Origin: Microbotryum silenes-acaulis
Lineage: Eukaryota; Basidiomycota; Microbotryomycetes; Microbotryales; Microbotryaceae
Direction of reading: 5' to 3'
DNA length: 64,000 nt
Assembly: GCA_003665825.1 (NCBI GenBank)
Contig: QPFY01000007.1
Location: 1,302,001 to 1,366,000 of the forward strand
The notes beneath the pieces were generated by a model, which searched no databases, was not told the origin of the DNA, and saw only the letters and a program-made list of their open reading frames with translations. How positions within the stretch are numbered: the stretch's first letter is position 1; the number at the start of each line of letters is the position of its first letter. Both the position numbers and the translations under genes were made by a program. This document shows positions 14,305 to 26,439 of this stretch, one piece after another.

Positions 14305-14415
14305 CATCGTCGGACTTCTCATTCAGACTTTGTACTTCAACACCTCGTCATCGGGTTTCTCATTCCGACTTTGTACTTCAAAACTTCATCATCGGACTCC
14401 TTACTCGGACTTGAC
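14305..14415. repeat. Short tandem repeat, 2.6 copies of a 41-44-bp unit
   Basis: Units begin near 14305, 14349 and 14390. They share CATCG, TTCTCATTC, GACTTTGTACTTCAA and similar blocks, with decay in the last partial copy. Confidence 0.75.
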
Positions 14416-15012
14416 ACGGCCGAGCACCGACCTCCTCGGACGGTAAAGGGAACTTGGCGCGCATGGCAGGCACGTAGTATTTGTTCTCTCGTCGCAGCAG
14501 TCTCGACTTGCCCTTTTTGAGCACCGTTTCGTTGCGCTCGTATGCGTCAGATCAAATTCTGAATGATAGATAGGGTCGTACAATTGAACATTCGATGAAC
14601 CACTAAGATACCGAAGATGCCGATGCGCCGAATAGGCGATACTGATCATGCCGAGTTCATAAAAACGTGTCATGCGCTCCACGAAGGCATAGAATCATGC
14701 CAGTTCTTGTTCCTTGCGAGCTTCGAAATAAAACACATTGGTAAGGCAAGTGAAGACACGTTGGAGGGCAGGTCCTAAAGTCAACTTGCGAAAGTCTGTG
14801 CGAACGGTCATTAGCGCACCTCTTCGTGCGTTTAAGTGTTTTTGAAGCGAATAAATTTTGCTCTTTCTTTCTTTCTGCTGTTCCATGCCCTTGAGTCTCA
14901 GCCTATGTTTTCCCTCTTGCGTGGTCATCAATCGACAAAATCCGCAGCGATGCCGTGCCCTTGTTTCTGCGCATGTTCCGGTACGCTGCAATTTCTCTGG
15001 TGTGTGATTCAT
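14401..15012 (-). pseudogene. Broken ORF of unknown identity, one in-frame TGA
   Basis: From an ATG at 15012 the frame stays open to 14698, is stopped by TGA at 14695-14697 and then continues open in the same frame to 14401. The joined frame would be about 203 codons. The downstream part contains VERMTRFYELGMISIAYSAH. No family was recognised. This could be a relic of a mobile element, a chance ORF, or a gene whose stop lies in an unrecognised intron. It sits beside the short tandem repeat. Confidence 0.3.
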
Positions 15013-15119
15013 TGAGACTTAGGGTTCAAATCACCTTCAAAAAGAAGTGGAATTTCTATCGATACTCGACCACCGCCTCTCCCCTCCCTCCCCTTTTTTT
15101 CCGCTCCGTCCCCGCACTC

Positions 15120-17992
15120 TCACCGCCGTGCACCTGGGTGGGGATTACTCCGCTTCAGTAGCGTCCCGAGCGAACCGCCCTTTCTCTTCTTCTTTGACCT
15201 CTCTTCCGAAGCGGGACGCAAAATTTGGGTCAGGTCGTCTTCGGGGGAGAATTTTCGGGCGTAGAAGCGGTACCGTTTCAAGAATTGCCAGGGTAAGAGT
15301 ATCGAGCGGTGGGGAGGGAAATGGGTTGGGTCGGTCACGTCGGCGTGCGTTCCGAGGTACTCCTCAAGTGGGACCATATCGCGTAATCGTTCGTCGCGGT
15401 GTAGGATCCGACTCGCCTTGTTGTGAGCGTCTGGGCGAACAAAGGACATCATTCCGGGATCAGCTCGATTCAAGACTCTGGAGTGGCGCATGAGAGTGGA
15501 GCGGATTGGGTGCTGGAGGTGAAACATCTTTAGGTGGGGCCGAAGAGGACTCACTCATCAGCCAGATCTCGTTGATGTCGGGGTAGAGATCAAGTCCGGA
15601 GGCTCTTCGCTCCAAGTTGGTTTGCGCGAGGTCGCGCTGCGCCTTCCGGATGACGCATTGGATCAAGTGGGTCTGTGCATGATAAGAGTGGCCGATCTGC
15701 GAAGCAAAGCAGCACAATGAGGGACCCAAGCCACGAGTTAGCCACGAGGGAGATGATACACATCTCACTAGACAGGCACCGACAACTCACCCCACGCGGA
15801 ACAAACAGCGGGATCGCGAGGCTGCCCGTTTTGAGGTCGACTTCGAGGCCCACAAAGGAGTGCAACACGTGACCTTCGCGCACGAGCGCAGGTGGCTGCT
15901 CCGTGGCGATGACGTCGGGGTCCTGCGATTGTGGATTGTGCGTCACCTCTCCGCGCGGTAAGACCGGATTGTGCCACCTCAGCCCGACGTAGCGTCGCAG
16001 CTCCCGGGTCGATTCGACGTCGGCGCACACGAGGGGTCGTAGCGCCGCGTAGGCCTCGGAAGCGAGCACGGCCGCCGAGCGAAAGTCGAGCGCCATCGGG
16101 TGGTCGCACTCCATCGTGTCCGGGATCGCGACCGTACTAAGAACGGCGACCGTCGCGACTTTTTGCACCTCCAACAGGTAAGCGGGCATCTGGTCGAGAG
16201 GGAGTTCGCCGACACGCCAGGTGTCGCACGTGGTTTCGGTCAGCGCCCGCAGTGGCCGGTGCGGGATCGAGCAGCGCCGCTTGCCGTCCGCAAACAGCTC
16301 CTTGAGACGCCAGCGACCGACGCCCAGGCGCTCGTCGGGGCGACCCCCGCAGTCGGTGCAGCGACGGTACCGGCCGTGACAGGGCATGCACATGCGTTCG
16401 ACGTAAGGAGCGTGTGGTGGTCCCGCGAGGACTCCGTCCTGGTCCGAGCAGGTCGCAATGAAACGCATGCATACGTCGCACGTCGACATGGACCCGTTGA
16501 GGTGGCGCCGTTTCCCGCGCGCTTGGATCCGCGGCGGTGTCGACCGGCGCGGCAGGGGAATGTCGGCCTCCTTGTCGAGACAGCCCGAGAAACTGTTCTC
16601 GTACGTGACCATCTCTTCGAGTGGGGAAGCACTTTCTCCTTCCGGTTCCGCGTCCTCGCCACCCTCCTCGACCGGGTCGGGTGGGCAGCACGCGGGGCAG
16701 AGAAAGGTGCTGTCGAAGGCGAGCGGCGATTGCTTCGCCGGGTCGCGCAGCAGGAGTCGCCCCAGTTCGGCATGGCACCGCGAACAGGTCCAGGGTTCGT
16801 CGCGGACGCGTTGTGACCGGCTTCCGTCCTTGACCTCGATGATCTTGAGTGGTGGCCGACCCGAAGGCAGGCTCGGGTCCGACAACCCTCGCACGCCCAC
16901 CGACAGCGCCGAGCTGGCGAGCGGGATCGGGAGGTCGACGTACTTGGCCCTGGCGCGACGATCCCTCAAGAAGCTGAGTAGATCGAGTTCGTGCGCGAAC
17001 TGCGTCACGGGCTCTCCGGTGTAGGCTGAGCCGGGGGTCGATGTGACAGGGGCGTGCGGATACCCGGGTGATTCGGTGCGCGTCGAGGGCCGTACGGCGG
17101 ACGAGCGGGACGACGACGACGCGGCACTGCTGCCTCTATAAACTGGCGTGTCGAGGTCGAGGCGATGAACAGTAGAGTCGTACAACGGGGGCGCCGAGTC
17201 CCCCGTGCGAGGGCGGAGTACGGTCGGGGAGGGAGGCCCACCAGATGAGCCCGCAGTGCCCGCAGACCGTGCGGAGGGACCGGTCCCCGACGAAGGGAGG
17301 GGGAAGTGAGAACTGAGCCTGGTAGGTACTCGCAGGATTCGGGTGAGGAGACGCTCGCTGATGCTGCGATGTGGGAGCGGCCGACGTTGTTCGGGCGGGG
17401 CGGCGACCGTCGACTGTTCGACGATCCAGGACGACGCGAAAAGCGGCGACGGCGAGGAGACCGAATTCCGTTCGTGCGCAAAGGGGGGCGCCCCGGGAGG
17501 GTGGTCGGACGTGGTCGCCGGGGGTTCAGACGTTTCGGCGTAGTAGTTGTATTGCACTACCGGGCTTGGGGTACCCCAGCTCGAGGATGAAACCGAGTAC
17601 ACCCCCGTCGGTGGGGGATGTGATGGCAAAGAGTGCGCCTGCTCCTGCTCGAACGCGGCGCCCGTGGCGGCTATTGCTGCCCCTGCCAAGTTGCGCGCGC
17701 GTGTAAACGGTCGCTCGTCAGCCACACGTGACGTCCGACTTTCGAACCAGAAGGTTGCGCACGCCGAATGGAATGTAGTGCAGATGGGGGACTCACCGTA
17801 ATCATCGTCGGGAAGTGAGGTGCTTCGGTGTTCGTGGTGGTAGTAGTCGTCGTGGGAGAAGTAGTGCGGGTTCAGCGCCGAGGAGCCGCCGGAGGTCGTA
17901 TCGACGAGCTCGACTTCAAGATTGAACGGCGGCTGCGACATGGGGAACGTCGATTCATGGCCTTGGTTCGAGTGGGCGTCGGAGGGCTCCAT
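15120..17992 (-). CDS. Unknown protein with several CxxC-type motifs
   Basis: Four exons are proposed: 17797-17992, 15791-17682, 15555-15696 and 15120-15475, giving 861 residues. The first 350 residues are Ser/Pro-rich and probably disordered. Then come CSRCHAELGRLL with CPAC (near residue 363) and CDVCMRFIATC, CMPCHGRYRRCTDCGG (near 470), which look like zinc-binding knuckles. The C-terminal half (FVGLEVDLKTGSLAIPLFVP, SHYAQTHLI-like and LPWQFLKRYRFYARKFSPED) appears folded. A basic tail SKKKRKGG could be a nuclear signal. The 114-bp first intron is a multiple of three without a stop, so it may be missed or retained. The frame is open up to 18208, so the start is uncertain. No function is claimed. 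Confidence 0.65.
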
Positions 17993-20900
17993 AAAGCGGT
18001 GGTACCCCAACCACCGTGCTGATACGGGCACTTTTGTTCTTCGCTCACCGTCAGGTACCCCAAATATTTTCAGGTATCCCCAGGCAAGCGGTCGTCGTTG
18101 AGGTCGAGGTGTACGGGGGGGAGAGCTGAAGATTGAAATCGGTGTGATTCCCAACTCGCGACTGGCGACTCCCGAGTCCCCGAAGTCACGGTCATAAGTG
18201 CAGTGCACAATCCCTAGCCACCTACCTACCTCTCAGTGATCCAGGGCAAATCTTGGGCTGACCGGTACGAACAGAGCGATCATTACTTGCGCCGAAGTCG
18301 GGAAAAATAAAATCTCGATTTGATTTGTGGGTCATCACGGCGTGAAAATGACCGGGCTATAAATGCCGCTGCCAACTTCTGCGCCGCCACCCCAGCCAAG
18401 GTGAGAAACCCCCCAGTCGCGGCCCCCCCCCACTCAGGGAAATTCGGCGGTGCGGGTGGAACTTCAAAGTGAGTACCCAGAAAGGTACCGCAAATTTGAC
18501 GCCGCACGAGTGTACCCTGGAGTCTGTGCCTTGATTTTTTATAGTCCCCGCCTCGTGACTACTAACCCCTGTCCTGCTCCCTACCCGGACCCAGGCTCGT
18601 CTAGGCCCACAAACTTGCTACCTATTTTTTGAGCTGAGCAAAAGGGGGTCCGACGTATACCTCCATTTCCACCTTCTTTCTACTTGCATGAGCGGAGTTT
18701 CGGCCGATAAAGCGCAAGCTCAGCAAGTCAGGTAGGCCATCGCCTGGGATTCTGACGTCTGACTCTGACACTGCCCTGCGCCGCCACCGGTACCGGAGGA
18801 TCAAGAATTGTCTGACAATTGCAATTATAGCCCACCTTCGCAAGCTTATCTTTCGGAGCTATGCAGATTCTGGCTACCGTAGATCCCTGCGATGTCATAG
18901 CTAATGCCTGATCTGTTCCTGGCGTCCCTAGTTGCCAGTTGGCCTCGGTTCCGCGGAGGAAGCTTGTGCGGTTCTTTGGCGATCGGCGGGTCGGCCCTGG
19001 TCGGCCGATCACTCGCACTGCCTTATATCCGCGGTTTGGAACGTTGGGGTTAAGAATTCCAATGATTGCCTAGCACTTAGCAGCAGTCGTCACTCGTCAA
19101 GTGACAAGACATGGGAGCATCGGACGTGATGCTTGGATTACGGCACAGCATCCTACGGTAGCTATGTCGCGTATACAGTTGGGACATTCGATCAATTTAA
19201 ATGGCCTTCGTCCGATTGCCCCAATCAAGTTCGATTACAACTTCGGGCGGGGTCCCGGGTCGGGCATACGACAACTAGCTTGAGCCGCTCTGTCGGCTGT
19301 TGAAATCCCTGCCCACTTGTGTTGCACCGTCAAAGTCCTTACTACTACTGCCAGGCACCGAACCTGCACCTCCTGAGTCCTGAGCGTAAAACCGCCCATC
19401 GCCTACTCGTAGGATCTGTAGCTTGTATTACCTAGCTACGTCAAATTGCAATAACTAGACACTTGCAACAATCTACCGTGCCAACAGATATTAGACACCA
19501 AGGCGGCGGATATCTTGTGAGCGAGCTTGGAAGACGGCGCGGGCAAAGCGTTGGACGTTGGCGCTGGGCCCGGAGTGGCCGTTGACGACGCCGGTGACCC
19601 GGTGAGGGCCGTGAGGCTCCGCTCCGTCGAAACCTGGAACGCTAGGGTCGCATCGTGCGCTCCATTAGATTACCGAGCGGATTTTCAGGAAGGTGGGCAA
19701 GTAGTGTCCGCCTATCACGGTTATCGCTGCGAAACTGAGACAGGTACTGGGACAGTGCGTCATCCAGGAAATGCCAAGCGCTCAGAGTCACGAACTGGCC
19801 ACGACATTTTTAGAACCCTGAAGCCCAGGCACGATATACGTAAGTATGAGATCCGAAGATGATAGTAAAGACTAGTGATAGTAAAGATAGTTCGAGAAAG
19901 GAGAGAAGGGCTACGGAAGCGCGCGCGAGGCAGGCTCAAGGCGCGCGAGGCGACCAATACCAACAATTAGTAATTAATCATATTCGGGAATCCAAGTGGG
20001 ATGAAACAGTAATATACTCTCTGACAGACATCGCCTCCCTGGTAACGAGACAGGAGCGATTCGGGGCGGTGTCGAGACCACACCTGGTAGATATCTAGTC
20101 AGATTTTCACTCCCCGTCTAGGTGCCTACAAATGCCCAGGCCTTCGTAATTTTTTTTTCGGACATTATGATGGCTTTGAGAAAGTCAGCATGCCATCCAT
20201 GAGGCGATAAGTGGACTTCATGAAGCGAGACAAGGGGGCAATTCAAATCTAGTGTGGAGGGCGTTCCGGGATGCCTACTTGTTAACGCCAGGGTACTGCC
20301 ATCAGAAAACCGGTGCATGCCTTAGTTTACACATTTAGATGTAGAGCACCGTCCTTCCCAATTAATAACTCTTCCCTCAGTCAGCATCAGAGACAAGCAG
20401 ACTATTCGCGCCTCGGACCTCGACTCGGCGCCACTGGTTTTAGGTCACCGAGCGAGCCGTCCTCCTTACCCTTCCTTACCTTGACGAGCTTCGCATCCCT
20501 GCCTCGTCGCCGGCATGCACTACTGCCCATCGTTCCCACCTGCCTCATATTCGATAACCACTCGCCTCGACCTCGCCCCACGCTGTGTGACTGAGAAGTG
20601 CCCTCGCTCGCAGAGCGGGGGTGATCCTTGCCGCAAGCCTAAGGGGTCACCGGTCACCCCTTCGTGCTCGTTGGAACCCACACCATCTCGAGCACAGCCT
20701 CACATCACATCGAACACTCCACCCCGCTTATCACAGGTAAGGGAAAATCTGAGGACCAGGTGAGTCCCACTGTTGGTACTTTTCGACGAGAGGTCAACAG
20801 AGCCGCTACGGACAAATGGATGGCGGCTATGCTGGTAAATGCTGGCGGTGCTGGCACAGCGTGGGGGGGCAACACGTTGCCCACCTCTTTGTACAACTTC

Positions 20901-22061
20901 AACGCGTTCCCCGGAGTGTCCCCGCATTAAGTTCAAACGTTTCCTCTCACCGCTTCTGCTCATCTCTTAGCTACTGCAGGGGCAGCTTCGGTACATGATC
21001 GCCACTTTTGAGTTTGGCCCCCGGGGACCTTACCAGCTTGTTCGTCGACGAAGACGTGATGATGATCCCACCTTTTGCCCTGGTTAGCCGGGGGAAGTGC
21101 TGCACTGGAATCGAGCTGGGAGCTTCTCTGCATCAAGTGGGTTCCCTTGCTCTTACCTTCTTCCACCACAACCTAGTAAAGCATTTGCGGACGAGTCGAC
21201 ACCTGGCAGCAAGGCCGAAGACGGCGGTGCAGTGGCCGACGATGCTTCATGCGGCCCACTGTATTTAGCTCTTGAGATACCTCCCCTGGTGTAGCATCAC
21301 CTCACCTATGACTTGCTTTTGTATTGTATTCAAGCCCTTACATCGCTTCTGGACATCACTTCATTAGCCCCGGAGAGGCAGCCCCGGTTCAAATACAGAT
21401 TGAGTTTAACCGTCAAGGTGGTGGAGACCTGACGATCGCGGCACGGGGCGGTCTTGGCCCCTCTCTACTTACACGGGGGACTGGAATGGCGCGATTTTCC
21501 GGCGGTGATATTAACGGGAGTACCAAACTCGAACTCTTCTCGACCATCTCAAGAGCTTACCAACTTAGTGCGGCGGCCGGACATGATTGCAGCTTACCAA
21601 GGCCCAAGTGCGACCCTGCCGGCGCTGGTTAGGGGCTGTCCCAACCGCTCGCGTTGCCCAAGCGTTCGAGTCTTCGTTGTCTTAGAGTCACGGACATCAG
21701 ATTGACCTGGAGACAAAGTATTTTGCAGCTACTTGCCGTAGGGCTCTCTGTGCGTGGGGAAGCAGACGATCACCGAAGGGCGATAGCGGCCGAAAGAGAT
21801 TGGGAGAGAAATCGGATATCAAGCCGCAGATATAATAAAAAAAGAGCGAGAGCGAGATATGGTAAAGAGAGACAGGTGCTTAAGACAATTCCAGCTGAAA
21901 AGGGAATCAAGAGGATCCCAACATATCGGTAAAAAATGATCATTTTTTACCGATAAGCAAGAAATAAAAGCACACACAAGATGGGGGAAGCGAGCCGAAG
22001 GGATTCCATGGTCGGGTCTCGGAGTCGTTTTGGGAATATACGTTACACGAGCGAAAGGCAA
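17993..22061. other. Four-kilobase stretch without a recognisable gene
   Basis: The left 200 bp are the upstream region of the unknown gene. From about 18.3 to 21.9 kb only short ORFs occur on both strands, none with a family motif, and base composition is more even than in the flanking genes. No tRNA, terminal repeats or transposon protein was seen. It may be a relic of decayed DNA, a long non-coding transcript, or lineage-specific sequence. Confidence 0.5.
21924..21955. repeat. 32-bp perfect palindrome
   Basis: The sequence TATCGGTAAAAAATGA is followed directly by its exact reverse complement. It lies 107-138 bp downstream of the stop codon of the START-domain gene, so it could form a hairpin in that 3' UTR or mark its 3' end. 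Confidence 0.95.
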
Positions 22062-25000
22062 TCAAGCAAACTTGCCCCAGAGGAAAGCGATCAAGCCGAC
22101 ACCGCCGATGAACATGACTTGTGACTTGGTGAAGTAGAGGTCATCGGTGAGGATGATCATCGCGTCGGGCGGGAGGGCACCGCGCTGCTTGACTTGAGTG
22201 TCACCACCGGCTTGGTCGTTCGAATGACCAGCTTGGGGACCGTAGTTGTTCGCCGAGCGCGAGGCAGGGGTGATGGGGGTGGCGGCCTTGCGACCGACGG
22301 CGGCGACGGCGGCACCGGCACCGGCGAGAGCTCCTCCGACTCCGGCCGCAGCGACCTGATCAAGCAAGTCGTAAGTTACAAACGGGTCAACCAGCCGTTT
22401 CGTACAATGTGCCTGAGTAGTCCCTTTCACTTACCTTGTCGTTCCCACGTCGCGAGGACTTCTCGTCTTCCTCTTCCTCGTCATCGTCGTTGCTGGCCTC
22501 GCGCGACGACCTACCCCCCGACTTGCCGCCCGCGCCCGCGGCGACAGGAGCCGGTGCGGACTTTTTGCTCGCCTTGCCCTTCTCCATCTGCACGGTCGCG
22601 TCGAGGCGCTTCCCACCGACAAAGACGTCATCGGCACCATCTCCCTTATTGGAGCGGGTCAAACTGATCGTGACCCCGTCCTTGACCTTGTCCGACCAAA
22701 CGAACTCGAGCGTCCGATCGATGCCATCAACCTTGGCGATCTCGGCCGCGCCCGCGGGGTCAAGCTTAAGGTCGAGCCCACGTTCGTACATCTTGTCGCT
22801 CCATTGCAGCCAGCATTTTTGTTGACCATTCTTCATCGTGCCCTTGCCGTCGCCCGAGACGCGGAAGCTCGTCTTGCCCAACTTGAGATCGGCTCCGTCC
22901 TCGCCGTCCGCGACGAGCGCGGCGGGTCCTTCGCCCCAGCGGATAAAGTAAGGCGCATAACCGTAGTCGTCGATGAAGGTCGTGATAGCACGGGGGATGC
23001 GGGCCATCTCACCGAGGAGCAAGCGACGCAACGCCGGGGTCAACTCCTTGGCGGCCTCGTCTTGCCAATCGAGCTGGACGACCGAGGTGATTTTGACGCC
23101 GCGGTCGCCGGCGGACTCGAGCTGGAAGCCGATGACGTCCATTTGCGATTTTTTCGACCCCTTGGGACCCTTGACCTCTTCGATGGGGCTCTTGACCGAA
23201 CGCGAGACGACGATGATGTCTCCGTTCTCGCCCGAGACGTCCTCGCGCTCGACGGCGCGGATGACATTGTAGTGGCGCGTCGGCACCACGGGGTGGATCC
23301 CCTTGTGGAGTTCCAGCAGCTCGCTCTGGTCAAAGCCGTTGATTTGGGCGACGGGCGTGTACGAGCTGAAGCGCACGTCCCATTCCCGACGAGCGGCCTC
23401 GGACTGGATCGTCCCGGCGACTTGCTCGGTCGTGACGCCCTCGACGTTCCATTCACCCTTGACGGTCGGCAACCCGTCGTCGTCGCGCTTCTTCATGAGG
23501 ATCTTGGTCCCCTTCTCGTCGACGGCCTGCGAAAAGTCGCGCGAACCCGCCACGGATTTGACCAACTTGATCGCCTTTTGGATGTCGCCATGATTTGCCG
23601 CTTCGGTATCGAGCGCGACGTGCGCCGGAAGACCGGCAAAGGTGTTGGAGCCCGTCGTGCGGGTCGAACGCGACGAGCGCTTGGACGCGGTCGAATCGCG
23701 ACGACGACGAGGGGTCCCGCCCGCGACGGCGCCACCAGATCCGCTTTCGACCATCGCGGGGGCGCCGTTCTTTTCGAGGTAGGCCGCGATCGCGGCGATG
23801 CACGTCGGGCGACGGGCGAGGTACTTGCGAGCCGCAAAGGCGGGCACAAAAGTGCGGACGTTGACCTGCAGGCTGTGAGATGTGGAGGGTGCCGGAAGTC
23901 AGTGAGAACGCACTGCAACTAGACAATGCCAGGGTACTCACTAGTAATTGAGACGCGTTCCCCCGTCGATGGGCTCGAGAACCCAACCGTTGAGGGCGAT
24001 CGAAGCGCGCACTCGACCCGATACACGCGGGACCTTGGGGGTGACGACCGAAGTCGAGACGAACGAGATGGTCCCCGTGGGGCTCCCGGCAACCTTTTCG
24101 ACGAGGCAAAGATCACGCGTGCTGAGAACAAACGAAGTGGGAGAGGTTAGAGTCCGTATAGATCGCTGCGTTGCGAGTACGACTCACGATGACCCGGCGA
24201 TACCTTGCATGCACCTGGAACGAGTTTGACCCACCCAGATCAGTCCGGATAGGGTAAGCTCGGAACGAGACGAGCGATGCTCACATGTAGGTTAACGACG
24301 ACGAGTCGGACAAGTTTTCCACGAGGTTGCCCTGATGACGTGAGGGAACGGAGCAGCAAAATCAGTCCCCCCCCGACCTCTTTTCAATGTTCCATGGTAC
24401 TCACCTCTTTGTACCACTCGTCCCAGAGCTTGCGCGAGCCGACGACGGCAAAGACCTCAGAAGGGTTGAAGCCGTTGATGTCCAAAACGCCCTTGAAGAC
24501 GGGCGCGAGGAAAGGCCTGCCGTTCTTTTGCTTTCCCGCTGGCGATTTATCTTTCGTCACGTAGACGATCGTACCCGAGCGGTGCTTGAGCGCTTTCTTC
24601 CACTTGCCGTCCGAGGACGAGTGGAGGTCGTTCAAAGTGTCCATCGCTTCGTCGACGCGCGAGAGGTGGGCGTCGGCGTCGTCCGAAGTTGAGTAGGTCG
24701 ACGCGCGACGCGAGAGGCGGTCGTTGTCACCCTCATCGTAGTCGGAGTCTTCGCCGGACGAGGCAGCGTACTGCAGCGGCGTCGGTGACCGCGATCACGA
24801 CGATGAGCACGACAGCACCGGGACGGAGGGGGAACGGGCAGAGGAACGGGCGAGGGAGCGAGAGGAGGCGGCCAAGATGTAGCAGAGGCATAAGGAGGCG
24901 TGGGAGAAGTGAAACGGCGATGACGGAGGTGGGAGTTGAGAGGTGGGATGCGAGAGAAGGGATGGGACATGGAGAGGGAGAGGTCAAGCGGATGTCAGTG

Positions 25001-25400
25001 ACTGGTCCGCAGGCAGTACCGATTAAGACCAGGGTACTAGGTACACGAGCAATGCAGTGTAGTCATCATGGCCCCTGGCGGTGTGTAACCACCACTACCA
25101 CCACTACTTGATGAAAGTTCCCGCTGGCAGTCGCACCCGGGCGCGCCGCTCGCAAGCGCACTGCGGCAGACTCGATAGAGGCCGAGTTCCCCGAGCCGGG
25201 CGGCGCAGGCAGAGGCAGCAGCGACCGCCCCCCCCCACACACCGGCGCCACGCCAGCCAGCAACAGCCAGACTGCCAGCCCCACGACAGGACGTCGACGA
25301 TGAAGTGTTAACTGACCTGAGTCTCGTCATCACCAAAGTTGGATTCGTATTCGTAAGCAGACTCGCTACTCGAGCTCAGTCGGTTCTTGATCGAGCTCAT
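22062..25400 (-). CDS. START-domain (StAR-related lipid transfer) protein with C-terminal membrane anchor
   Basis: Six exons: 25317-25400, 24405-24770, 24285-24331, 23942-24121, 22435-23872 and 22062-22355. They give 802 residues. The N-terminus MSSIKNRLSSSSESAYEYES is acidic and low complexity. A START-like region (about residues 60-260) contains LNDLHSSSDGKWKKALKHRS, GVLDINGFNPSEVFAVVGSR, KLWDEWYKEGNLVENLSDSS and NGWVLEPIDGGTRLNYYLQV. A second conserved region follows (about 330-640: VRFSSYTPVAQINGFDQSEL and ARIPRAITTFIDDYGYAPYF). The C-terminus ends in one hydrophobic segment, VMFIGGVGLIAFLWGKFA, so the protein is probably tail-anchored. START folds hold sterols, phospholipids or ceramide. 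The ligand cannot be read from the sequence. Confidence 0.82.
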
Positions 25401-26439
25401 CGTGCGATTCTGTGTGAGAGAGAGCAAGATGAAAGGCGGAGGTCGACGAGTGGGAAGGCAAGGTTTTTGTGGGGCCAATGAGCGGGTCTCGACGACGTCA
25501 GTCAATTCCAGCTCTCGGAGCGTGCCTTTACGAAGCCGCCGGTCTCCGATTCGAGGCGCAAAGTGGGCCTCGGGGAGTGAGAGAGAGAAGACTCACAAGG
25601 ACAAGTAGGACTGTTCCTAGAGGTCTTGTGGTAAGATAAGCAAGAAGTAGAGGAAGTAGTTGCCGAGGGGTAGCGAAGGAGGAAGGCAACAGCTTTGTCG
25701 GGAATCTCGAGCTCATGCGCATCGCAGTTCCCTTGCGGCAGTCCGGGGTCCCACTGCCCAGCTGCCGCGACGCCGGAGCCCCTAGCAGGAGCGAACGATC
25801 ACTCCTTTCTTTCAAGGCTTGCACTCTTTTTCGACCCGGGTCCCCCGGTCTCGTTCATGTTCGATATTTCCAGAATTTCGGGAAGCTTACCAAGTGCTTG
25901 TTGACAGCCAATTCCATGCGCCCGAGATGGGCCCAACTCCGGCTGGTATCTCGCCACGGCTGATTCCTTTGATCGCCGAGAGAAAGCCGTCTCTGCTTTC
26001 AGCGGTCATCATCCCGGCGCCGGCGGCTGTTACGTGACCTACTACCTTATGCATCGCATGAGGTTCTCTTGATGCCTTTTTTAATAAATGATGACTCGGG
26101 TCCCTCTCCAAGGTCTGCCACACCTCGAGAATCTAAGATGCGGATTTTCTTTTTCCCCACCCACCTGCATGGGCCGTCGACGGTGGGGTAGTAGGACATT
26201 AGTGATCGAGCCGGGCGCCGTCATTGGCCTTGCGAACCCGGTCGGCGGGGCGGGCGCCGACTTCAGTACGGTTCTCTCCTAGTGCTACAACACTCATCAA
26301 GAGCTCCCCTGTCTCCTGTACTGGCATAAGGGAAGCCCGCCGTCAAGGATCATCTTGGATCAACTCCCAGTCCCTCGAAACCTTACCTTCCTCTTCGGCT
26401 TCCGCGCCGACCTTCGCCTCGGCCTCGGCCTCGACGGCA
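25401..26439. promoter_or_regulatory. Divergent upstream region of the START gene and the methyltransferase gene
   Basis: About 1.04 kb between the two start codons. It must hold both promoters. No defined element could be identified. Confidence 0.4.

Larger units (their letters stand above)
13895..15119. other. Intergenic, pno1 3' flank to the convergent unknown gene
   Basis: Holds the tandem repeat at 14305-14415 and the broken ORF described separately. Otherwise nothing recognisable. Confidence 0.5.

Noticed and set aside
22804..23922. 372-codon plus-strand ORF opposite the START gene
   Set aside because: Antisense shadow of the large START exon.
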